A DNA stretch of 64,000 bases from an uncultured Actinomycetes bacterium. Lineage in GTDB: Bacteria; Actinomycetota; Acidimicrobiia; Acidimicrobiales; RAAP-2. A program made the position numbers and the translations under genes. The first letter of the stretch is position 1. Each line of letters starts with the position of its first letter. A model generated the notes under the pieces. The model was not told the DNA's origin, searched no databases, and saw only the letters and a list, made by a program, of their open reading frames with translations. The stretch is from positions 1 through 64,000 of the forward strand of contig CAIJYV010000026.1 in assembly GCA_903825035.1 (NCBI GenBank), written 5' to 3'. Shown here one piece after another: positions 28,846 through 40,800 of this stretch.

Positions 28846-31800
28846 GCCACCGTCGAAGAACCGCCCAGTGCTCGAGGCGTAACGCTGTTTGACACGGCCG
28901 ATGGACCATTGCCATTCACCTTGACGGTGAAGCTGTAGATCACGTTATTGAGTACGTTCGGGAAGACACAGCGGTTGGTGCCGACCGAAACAGTACAGAC
29001 TGCCCCTGACGGACTAGCGGTCACGACGTAGTTAGCAACGAAAAGTGGTGAGCCCGAAGGAATAGTGGGCGCCGTCCACGCTACGACGATGGTGTTGTTG
29101 GACACCGATGAGCTGACTGAAGTCGCGGCCAAAGTGGTCCCGGTGGTGCGGTTGGTGGGCGAAGTGGCGAGACCCAACAGCGACCCATATTGGGTCGAAC
29201 GCTCCTGCGCAGACCAACTCCACGTCTGAGCCGATAGCGGTGTCGTGACACCAGGTGCCGAATTCGCTGTCGAGCCGTAGACAATCACCAAGTTGGTGTG
29301 TGAAGCCATACTCAGCCCCGAAACGGTAATCACTGAGCCGGAGACCGAAATGGTTCCCTTGCTCGCCGTGACGTATCCTGCCGTGCCGGGCGTCGTCGTT
29401 GGCGCCGTCCAACCCTGAGGCACGGTAAAACTAACCGCGCCATTTGAAAGGTCATTGGCTGCGGTGTAGGTGAAGGTCAGAGTGTTACTGCGTGAACCAG
29501 CCACCGAAGTAGGAGGGCTAATGACCATTGAGCCAGTACCGTCGGCTGCTGGGGTGTAGAAGATGGATCCATACAGGGTTCCGTCATTAATTGCGGGGGT
29601 GGATGAATTTGAGAGGTTCACGGTGGCGCAACCGGGTTGACCCACAACTGGAATTGGAGCAGGGTTTACCAGAACTTGAGTCTTGTGAATCGAGTCGAAC
29701 CAGTAGATCTTGTTACCGACGACTCCACAGATTACGAACGAAACCACCGAAAAGCTTGAGCCCGGAGAGACTCGAACGTCATACGAGGTCGAGCCATTCG
29801 GGATGCTGAAGCCAGATTGCATGGTTGGGTTCGTGTTGGTGTAGGTGCCAACCGCCACACTGCCCTGTCCGGTAGCCACTGCGGTAATTGAGTTGATTTG
29901 ACCGGCGGTACCTTGTGTGGCCTGTGAAGTGCCCGATTGTGAGTAGGACGGTGCACCCTGGGCAACAGGCGCGGCGGGCGAGACGGTCACTGGAAGCACA
30001 AAGTTCGAAAGTGCCGAAGCCGAATCACCCAAGTTGAAGAAAGCGGTCACCGTGAACTGGTAGGTGTCGCCACCGATGAGCTGACTAAAGACCGTGGATG
30101 TTGTTGTCAGGTTTTCTTGCGTTGGCCCAGCCGTGTTCGCCGAGAGATCAAAAGACGTAATGGTGTAGGAATCGACGTTGATTCCCACTGGAGCAGTCCA
30201 GGTGAGATCTACGGTTTGCGGCGCGTAGTCAGTGGTGGCATAGATTGCCGTTGGTTCACCCGTGTTAACCACCTCGAATTTGAACAACTGAGTATTAGTT
30301 CCACCAGTGTTCGAAGCGGTGAACAAGATGCTGTACGAGCCAAGTGCCGTGGTGGGCGAAATCGTAATTACCCCAGCTCCGGTATTCGCCGAAGAGGTGA
30401 ACGAAACTCCAATGGGCAATATTGAACTGCCGTTGAAGGAGGCGGTGATTGTTGGGGGCAGATTGCCGCCACCAATTGCCGTAACGTTCTGCGAGCCACC
30501 GATGCCAAATGTAAACGTTGGCTTGTAGGTACTAGTAAAGACCGGCTTGCCAGCGGTAGTGAAGATCACTGGAGCGCTTTGTAGCTGGGTCAAGATGCCC
30601 GCTGAAGTAGCGGCCTGGCTCATCCACCAAGTCGTTGAACCCACTATCGCAGGCGACGTTGCCCCCGGGCCAGCGCCAACGAGTCGGTTACCGAAGACGA
30701 TTGTCACGGAATCGCCACTGGCTAACGTGACTCCCGTAATTGTCACCACTCGCCCACTGACACTCAGCGTGCCGGTGCTGGCGGTGATGAAGCCCGCAGC
30801 AACGCCAGTGAGGCTCGGAGCCGACCAGCCAGCGGGAATAGAGAATTGCAATTTGCCCTGCGTCATGGCCGCGGCGGCGGTGTAGGTCAAGGTAATTACG
30901 TTGCCCGAAGAGTTTTGCAACACTGAGCTGGGGCTGGCGGTGAGAGTACCGGTCCCGTCATTGGAGGCTAAGACGACTAGTGAAGGCACGATGACTAATG
31001 GAATGAGGGAGCCGTCGGCAGTTGATTGCTCTGAGACTGGGAACTGTGCAGCTCCCGTAACCGATGAAACCACTGCACCACTCGAGGCGCCATAGACGAG
31101 CGTGAGCGTCGCAAAGGTTGCGAGCGTAACATTCGAAACAGTTATAACTTGCCCGCTGACCGATATCACCACGGTGCTCGAAGATCCACTAACGCTCACG
31201 TAACCGGGGTCGCTTGAGTTAAGCGAGGGAGCCGACCAACCCGCTGGCATCATGAAGGTCAACGCACCATTGGTCAATCCACCAATAGTTGCGGTGTAGG
31301 TCAAGGTAATTGTGTTTCCGGTGCTACTAGCGATGACGTGGTCGGGAACGATGGCCGCGGTGCCAGAGCCGTCAGCGGCATTCACAACCGTCACGATTGG
31401 CGAATCCTGAATCGGCGTCAGGGTTCCAGAGTCCAACGACTCCTCTTGAACGGTCCAAACGGTCGCCCCGATGTTGGCCGGAGCTACTGCGCCGAGGCCT
31501 CCATTAGTAGTTGAGCCATAAGTCAGCAGGAACTGCCCGCCCGCATCCAAGCTAACGCCGGAAATTGTAATCACGCGGCCAAGGATGCTCACCGAGCCGA
31601 TCGAGCTCGTTACGAAACCCACCCGGTTTGCGGTTGACGGTGCCGAGAAGCCCGAGGGAACGGTAAAGGTGACCGTACCGTTGTAGGCCGACAGGCCGGC
31701 GGTGAAGGTGAAGTAGAGGGTATTACCCGCCGAGGTCGCCACGACGGTGGCTGGTGACACTGAGACTGATCCCAGCCCGTCGGGGTTAGCGGTCCACGTT

Positions 31801-34800
31801 GGGTACAGGGTCACATCAGAATCGCCCAAGGTAAAGGTATCGCCAGGGCTGTAAGAGGTTCCCGTACCGTCAGATTTGGTGTTCCAACCCGCAAAGGAAT
31901 AACCCTGACGGTCAAGACTTCCTTGACCCAAGAGGGTAATTAGCGAGTTGAAGTTGTATGGCGAACTTCCGTCGCTCGGCGCACTTCCTGAAGTCGCCGA
32001 ACCGAATGCGTAAGTGATGGTGTGAGTGTTGATTGTCCACTGACCATAGAGAGTCACGTCATTCGTGGTGGTGAAGTGTGCTCCAGCGTTGCCAAGCTTG
32101 GATCCACCGCTCGACAGCGTGTACCAACCCTTAAAGGTGTAGCCATACTTGGTGGGAGTTGGGAGTACGAGGGCTGTTGTCCCCGAGGTGTAAGTGGTCG
32201 AAGTTGGGCTTACCGAGGCCCCGCTACCTGGATTGTAGGTGACGGTGTAGGTATTTGCCGTCCAGCTCGCACTCAAATTGACATCGGTCAATGTGCTGAA
32301 GGGGTCTCCCGCCCCGCCAACGAGTGAAGAGCCGTCGTACCAACCAGCGAAACTGTAGCCAGGACGACTTGGCGCGGGAAGGCTAATTGCCGTTGATCCC
32401 GATACAAAGTTTTGACTGGTTGGTGAGACCGAGCCGCCGGTTGGGTCGTAGGTAATGTGACTCGTATTGGCGCTCCAGTGAGCGTAGACCGTAAGGCTCT
32501 GGGTAGGGCTGTAATTCGCTCCACCAAGCGCTACCAGCGTTCCCCCACTCGACAAGGTGTACCAGCCGGTGAAAGTGTAGCCACTGTTGCTTGGCGTAGG
32601 CAGCGTGAGCGCCGAGCCTCCATAGGTGTAACTATCTGAAGTTGGGCTCACCGAGCCCGCACCTGGTTCGTAGGTCACGGTGTAAACCTCAGGGTTCCAC
32701 TGCGCGTACAGGGTGGTGCTTTGCGATGGCGAGTACGTTGCGCCGGCATCGCCAATCTTGACTCCCCCGCTTGAAGCGCTAAACCACCCGGCGAATACAA
32801 AACCGTGATTCGCTGGTGTCGGCAAAGTCAGCGCCGAGCTACCGACGGTGAAACTAGCTGAACTCGGCGAAACCGATCCCCCGGTACCAGGGTCGTAGGT
32901 CGTGACGTACGTGTTCGGAGTCCAGACTGCATAGAGACTCTTATTCTGCGTAATAGCGATGTTCTGCCCGTCGGTGTAGACAACCGTCGTGGCGTTCGAG
33001 TTAGTGTCCCACCCGGCAAAGGTGTACCCCGTGCGGCTGAACGAATTAGCGGTGAGCGTCTGGGAGACCCCACTTACAAAATTCTGGGCGCCCATTGAAC
33101 CTGATCCGAAGTTCGGGTAAAAAGTCGCCGTGAGAGCCACAATCGAAATACTTGGCGACGAGGCCAAATTGGCTGGCGTTGCACCAGAACCTGATTCGCT
33201 GAACAACCAAGTCTGAGATTGAACAATCGACCCGGCGGTGGCCCCAGTGCCCGTCCCTGAAGTAGCACCATAAATGATGGTGATCGTTGAAGGCGAATCG
33301 ACGGTCACGTTGGTGATGGTTACCGTGCGGCCCACGATGGTGACCGTTGGAGTAGTTGATGAGCCACTTACCGTGATGTACCCGGCTGCGCTGCTGGAAG
33401 TGGAAGGAAGGCTCCATCCCGATGGAACCACGAATTGAATCGTGCCGCCACTCAGGCCACCTGAAGCAGGCGTGAAGGTGAAGGTAATGGTTTGCCCCGA
33501 GGCTCCCGAAGCCACGCTTGACTTATCAGCGGTCACCGAACCAGAACCATCGACGGCGAGCGTACGGGCAGACTTCACCCCACCGAAGTAGGTGACGCCA
33601 ATTGCGTTAGTCGCTTGGAGCTCGTAGTAATAAACGGTACCGGCGATTAGCGAGGTCAAAGAGAAATTGATGGAAGTTGGCGAAGACCCTGATGCGGAAG
33701 AGGGTGAAGCGTTGACGATGGTGCCGGTGCAATTTCCAGTTGTGAAAGCAGTGGTCTGATAGCAGAACTGGATGCTTCCGACTCCCGGGTCACCATTCGC
33801 GTTCACCACACCTGGCAAATTCAACGAACTAGAGGTTTTGCCGGTTGCAGTGGAGGTCGTGACACTCAAAACCGCAGCGAAAGTAATGGTCGTAGTACTC
33901 GAGGTCTGCGAGTTGTAGTTAGTATCCGCAGCCTTCGTCGCCGTAACGGTACAAGTTCCCGGACCGGTGGCGCTCACGACCCCATTTACGAGCGAGCAGT
34001 TTGCTGATCCCGAAGATACGAGGGTGTAGCTAATCGAGCCCGTACCGCTGCCGCCCGAACTAGTCAAGGTCAACGTGTCTGGATACGTGGCCGAGGTTGA
34101 AGTTACTGTCACGCTCGCCTGATTCACCGGCTGGAAGGTAACCGATACCGTCGCTGAAGTTGCGGCCGTGTAGTTGCTATCACCTGATTGACTGATAACA
34201 ACATCGCAGCTAAGTGCACCAGTCGCCGAGACGATGCCGTTTGAATCAACCGAACATCCTGGCGTGGAGGTCGAATAACTGACCGTCAGACCAGAGTCAG
34301 CTGTGGTGGCCACTGAAATTGTTGAACTCCAAGGCGCTTGCAAGATAATGGGCAGGTAGATGATCTGGCTGGCTTGGGGTGTGGTGAATGAGAGCACGGA
34401 GGAATACACCGTTCCCGAAGAGTTAACAGCCTTAACCTGGTAGTAATAAGTCGTATTTGGACTCAGACCCGTGAGGTTTAGTGTCACTGGAGTGGTGGTG
34501 GTTCCATTCAAAGTGCCTGGAGTTGTGTTTCGCGACAAGACCGTCGCCAAGCCAGACGTACACGAGCTCATGGAAGAATCGGTGCTGTAGCAAATGGTCA
34601 CCGTAGTGCTCGCCGAGTTGGCATTGACCGTTCCACCAACCGTGGCGGTGTGACCGGTTACCGAAGATGCCGCAGTTACTGTCACTGATGGTGCGCCGAC
34701 CGTTTGAAAGGACAATACGGACCCACAGGTGGTACCAATGGAGTTGGTCGCGCACACTTGGAAGTAGTAGGTGGTTCCAGCTAAGAGCCCTGTCAGACCC

Positions 34801-37800
34801 GCTGAGACAACTTCATCATTGATATCAGAGCCCAAAATCGAACTTGGGGTTGGTGTTGCGTTGGTGACGGTGCTCGCCGAGGTGCAGTTTGCCAAATCTG
34901 AACCGGTCGTCCAGCAAATGACCACCGTGGCGGTGGCCGAGTTGGAGTTAACGGAACCAGATACGGTTGCGCCGGTGCGGGTGATTGAATAGGCACCGAA
35001 GGTCGTCGCCGCTGGGGCGTCAGCAATTGTAAAAGTAACAATCGCCGAAGCCGAGTTGTAGATAGCCGTTGCGGCCGACGTGGCAATGACGGTACAGGTA
35101 CCGCCTCCGGTAAAGGTGAGGACTCCCGTAGTGGAATCTACCGAGCAACTCGAGTTTGTATTTGTTAACACCGAGTAGGTAATCGCGCCATCACCGGTCG
35201 TTGAAGCTGACGTTGGGCTGAAGGTTCCCACACTCGCAGTGGCGGCTGTCGAAGCGGGATTCCAAATTACGAGTGGCGAAACAGGATTGATTGTGAAGGT
35301 TACTGAAGTGCTGATCTGGGCGTAAATAGAGGTTGCCGCAGCCGTAGCCAGAATGGTGCAATTGCCCTTTCCGGTAAAGGTGATTACGCCGGTTGACGAA
35401 TTGACCGAACAGCCCGAGGTGCCTGCGTCGGTGACCGAGTAACTAATTGCGCCGGCACCTGTTGTCGAGGCCAGCGTGTCTGGAGTGTATGGAGACTGGG
35501 AAGTATCAGTTACGGTACTCACCGGAACCCACGTGATTGCTGGGGTCACTAGGGAGATGACAATGGTTTGAACGTTCGTCGCCGCACCGTAAATTCCATT
35601 CGCGGCCGCGCTCGCGGTCACCACACAGTTGCCTGCTTGGGTGTAGGTCAAAACCCCCGTCGAAGAGTTAACAGCGCAGCCAGTTCCCGTTACCGAATAG
35701 GTCACCGCTACCCCACCAAGAGCCGTCGCGGCGGGTGGCGTGTAACTCGATGATGACATGTAGAGCTGAAGCAGAGGGGACCAGGTCACGGTTTGGCTGA
35801 GCAGGGTTGAGGTGAAGATCTTGGAAAGCGTTGCGTTCGCGTACTGCCCATTTGGATCTGACACCGTGTCAGTGGCGGTTACGGTCACAGTGCAAGTACC
35901 GGCACCACTGAAAGTCAAGATGTGGGTAGAACCCGAAATGGAGCAGGTCGCTCCACCCGTGCCCGTCGCAGAGTACGTGATAGTAGGTGCCCCCAAGGCC
36001 GAGGCCGCGGGAAGCGTTAGTGGAGACTGCGAAGGGTTAATTGAGAGAGTTGGGGACCAGGTGATTGTCTGAACCGCCAACGTCGAAGTGAAAGTTTGCG
36101 CCGCGGTGGCTGAGGCGTAAGTTGAGGTCGCAGCTGCCGTCGCAGTGATCGTGCAGGTACCAGCACCGGTGTAGGTGACAATCGGTGTCGAGCCCGAAAG
36201 CGAAACTGAACAGGTTGCGATTCCCGACGTGGCAGTTACCGCGTACGAAATAGTCGCTCCCCCAAGCGCGGTAGCGGCGCTGAGGGTATAGGGCGAAGCA
36301 GTCGTATAAGCACCTGAGGTCGAGGCCCATGTAACGGTCTGAGCGCTCAGGGCGACGGAGCTGAAGTAGAAGGTTTTAGACAGGGTTGCAGAGAGATAGT
36401 TGCCGTTTGATGCTTGGGTCACCGTCATAACACAAGTTCCTGAGGTGGTTCCTGCGTTGAACGAAGCCGTTAAAGCGCCGGCGGTAGTGATTGAGCAGTT
36501 AACACCTGAGGAGGGGCTCGAGGACGCGTACGTGTAGGCACCAGAACTTGGTGAGGACGGAGCGGGCGAAGTAACAGATGATGACGTTTTTGGAAGCACC
36601 AAACTGGTCGTCGGCGACCAAGAAATTACGGGGGTCATGGGGTTAAAGCTGAAAGTGACGCTTACAGACGCGGATGAGTATGTAGCGGTGGCCGCGGCGG
36701 TGGCCGAAATCGTACACGTGGTCACTGAAGTTCCAGTATTAGTAAAGGTCAGCGCTCCGGTAGATGAGTTGACCGAGCAAGTCGAAGAGGTCATGGAGGT
36801 CTTGGCGTAAGTGATTGCTCCGTCACCAGTTGTCACCGCGCCAATGTTCGGGGTCCAGGCCGACTGGTTGTAGTAGAGCGAGGTGGTGGGCGACCAAGTA
36901 ACAGTCTGAGTCGCTAGCGAGATGGTAAATGTCATAGTCGCCGTACCCGAGTTGTAAACAGTATTGGCTGCAGCGGTTGCGGTCACCACACAAGTACCAG
37001 CGGCGTTAAATGTCAAAACTCCGCTCGAGGTGATGGCACATCCCGCGCCCGCCGTCGTTACTGCGTAGGTGGGCACTACCCCGCCCAATGCGGTAGCCAA
37101 GGTAATGGACTGCGGCGATTGCAAAACGGTGAAGGTGTTGGTCGTTGACCAGGTGAGCGTTTGGCTCAGCAGAGAAATTACAAAGGTCACCGAAGTTGAA
37201 CCAGCAGTGTATTGGTTGGTCGCTGCTGCGCTCGCCGAGACCACACAGGATCCGGCGTTGGTCCAAGTCAGTGCGCCGGTGCTGGCGTTCACGGTACAGC
37301 CACTAGACCCAGCGTTGGTGACGGCATAGGTAATCGAGACACTTCCGAGATCACTCGCCGAAGTCGAGGTAGCGGAAGTTGATGCCATGGTTAATGCGGT
37401 GGTCGGTGACCAGGTAACAACTTGTGCGACGAGCGAGATCACAAAGGTCTGAGTATTCGATGCCTGAGCGTAAAGGGTGGTCGCCGAAGCGATGGCCATG
37501 ACCTGACAATTCCCGTAGCCAGTAAAGGTCATGGTAGGTGACGAAGCTGAGGTTATGGCACAGCCCGAGGTACCAGGATCAACGACCACATACGTGATGG
37601 CGCCATTCCCAGAGGTGGTGGCCGCCGAGAAAGTATTCGAACCCGCAGTGGCCACCAAGGCGGTGGTTGGGCCCCACGTGACTGTTTGGGTTCCTGAAGA
37701 AATCGTGAAAACGTAATTTTGTGTCGCCACTGAATACAAACTGGTCGACGCGGCGGTAACTACGACAGTGCAGGTCCCGGTACCGGTAAAGGTGAGGACT

Positions 37801-40800
37801 CCCGTCGACGCGTTCACCGAACAAGTGGTCGTGGTGAAGCCGCTCTGAACCGCGTAAGAGATTGCACCATTTCCGGAGGTGATTGCCCCGGCCGCTGGTG
37901 TGTAGGGCGAATTGGCGGTAATCATTGACTGCGTGGGATTCCAGGTGATGGTCTGTGGCGCGGTTGAAATCGTGAAAGTGACGGTGACAGAGGCGGAACC
38001 GTAGGTAGAGGTTCCCGCTGCACTTGCGATTACGGTGCAAGAGCCCGTAGACGCGTAAGTGAGAACTCCCGTGGTCGGATCGACGGCACAACCAGAGGTA
38101 TTAGGTGCTGATACCGAATAAGTAATTGCACCATTTCCCGAAGACGTAGCCGATGAGGGTTGATATGGCGACTGGCTAACGTTTAGCGCTGTCGTGGGAC
38201 TCCAAGAAATTGTCTGGTCATTGACCACGTGAATGGTTGCCGTTGCGCCTCCGAGCGAAGTACGAAGTGTGCTGGGACTGCTTGTCTCAATCAGGGTGTA
38301 AGTAAAGGTTGCGTCACCAATGAATCCCGCGGCCGGGACGAAGGTGAAATAGCCGTTCGTGAGGTCAGTGAAGGTCAGAGTTCCTACCCCTGCATAATTG
38401 ACGCTCTGATTAGCGACCGAAACGGTCGTTCCATTAAAGGTGAAGCTATTCACCCCGAAAGGAAGTCCGCCTTGGTCGTTGCTCAAAACGGACGAGCCAC
38501 TCGAATTCACCGTCAAAGTCGTGTCGTGCAACACCGCATAGGTGTCGTTCACTGGAAGCGGTGGATCGAAGGGGCTGATTACGTAAGGGCTTGACGCACC
38601 ATCATTGGGCGAAGCCAACGCGGGAGATGCGGTAGTGACCAAATACGCGACGACCGATGACCCACTCGAGCTCAGTTGTGCCCGCGGAATTTCCCACAAT
38701 TGCGAACTGGAGTTCGAAAAGACGTAGATGTTTCCGTTGGCGTCACAGAAGGTTGCTCCGTAAACACCAGACGGGAAATTGTACCCCCCTGTTCCGGAAA
38801 TAACGTTCTTTGAACTTTCGGCGGCTGAAGTCGCACCAGCACCAACGAAAGACATGATGTTGAGGTATGCACCGTTAACGCCGTAACCACTGAATGTGGA
38901 GCCGTTTTGCATCATGACAACGTCGGCTGCGGTCCAGGGCTGACTGCCCGATCCTGTTGTCAAAGTAAAGGCAGTTGCGCTGAGCGTGGGCTGCGAAACG
39001 TCAATCACATACCAGCCAATGGTTCCGTTATTTACCAAGAAGAGGTTCGTGCCCGGAATGAAGTCGCCGCCGGTGTTGGAGTTAACCGGGAGGTTGGCGA
39101 CGGCACCAAGTGAGGTGAACGTTCCCGTATTGTCAATCTTCCATAACACCGAGTGAGCATCGAGCCCGTAGAGATAGCCATCGACAGTGTTAAAGCCAAG
39201 GGCGTTGATTCCCGTCTGGGTGTTGCTCCCAAGAGTGGCCTGAGTATTGGTGAGGGCGCTGTATACGTAGAGGGCCGGCGAGGTTGCCGAGACTTGATAG
39301 AAGTTGGAGATGGACCCGAACGGTCCGCCAATGGTGTGGAAGGACGAGACATTGGAGTAGTTCGTGCCGGCTGCATTCGTACCACGAATCTGGAAGTAGT
39401 ACGTAGTTCCGGGTGCGAGATTAGCTATTTGCGAGGTCACAACTTGGTTAGCGGTGGTTCCGCTAAAAGGAGAACCGGCAATTGCCACGAAGTTGACCGT
39501 TCCCCCACTGCAACTTGCCAGCGAGGAGTTAGTCGAGTAACAAAAAACTACGGCCGCCGTCGATCCGTTACTCGTAACAGTTCCGCGCAGTACCGCTGCG
39601 GTATTCGTAAATCCAGTGGCCCCGGTTGTTGTGACCCCAGGAGCAGCCAAAGTCGTGAAGGACAAAGCCGAGGAAACCGAGGTGAGCGAGCCTGCACCTT
39701 GAAGGATGTAATAATACGTAGTGTTGGGCGTCAAGCCCGAGATCAAGGTTGAAACGGTCGAAACCGTGTTTCCGTTTACGGTTCCCGAAAGGGTGATTTG
39801 AGTCGCTCCCGAACAACTGGCAATTGCCGAGTTGGTCGAGTAACAAAAAGACACAGTGGTGGTTTGGCTATTTGGCTGAACAGTTCCGTACAACTTTGCT
39901 GAAGTTGCAGTGATGTTGGTCACTTGGGTTGGGTTGACCACTGGCGAAAGTGCCGTTGTCGTGAAACTCGGCATCGAGGTCCTGCTCCAAGTGACAGGAG
40001 GTCCGACGGAACTTACTGCCTGCGAGGTATTGGTGCCAACGGCGTTGTTGCCAACAAAATAGAAATAGTACGTAGTCGAAGGTGAGAGCCCGGTAACGGT
40101 TGCCGTAATAGTTTGCGTCGTGCTGCCGGAATATGTTCCCGGAACCGCAACCTGAACACCGCCGGATAGGCATGGAGAAGCTAAGGAGACCGAGAAGTTA
40201 GACCCGGGCCTTGCGGTGTAGTAACAAAGCCAGGCGGTGGAGGTGTAGGCACCCGGATAGATGGTTCCGGTGACGGTGGCCGAAGTTGACTGCGTGGTGT
40301 TGCTCGTATAGGTGACGAGTGGGCCCGGTGTCTGCGTATTGAAGCTAGTCACATTGCTGTAGTAGGTGTTCGAACCCTGAACCGCCATGATTTGGTAGTA
40401 ATAGGTCTTGCCCGCACCAAGGCTGGCCAGTGCCGCTGAGATGGCCTGGCTTGAATTGTTGTTGTACGGGTTAGGCGAAATCTGAACGGTGAGCACGGTT
40501 CCACCAACGCAGTTCACCAAAGTAGTGGTCGAGTAACAAATCGAGAGTGTCGTATCGACGCCAAAAGTGTTGACCGACCCGTTGGCTGTTGCCGATGACT
40601 GGGTCAGGTTTGTCGCCGCAGATGTTTGCAGGTTCGGACCAGGTGTTGTGAACGACGAAATCGGAGAGGTGTTCGAGTATCCCGTGGCCGCACCTTCAGT
40701 TCCTTGCAGGATGTAGTAGTAGGTGGTGCCAGGAAGGAGCCCCGTGACAGAGGCGCTCACAGACTGAGAGGCGGAGTTGGTGTAGGCCGATCCACCATTC

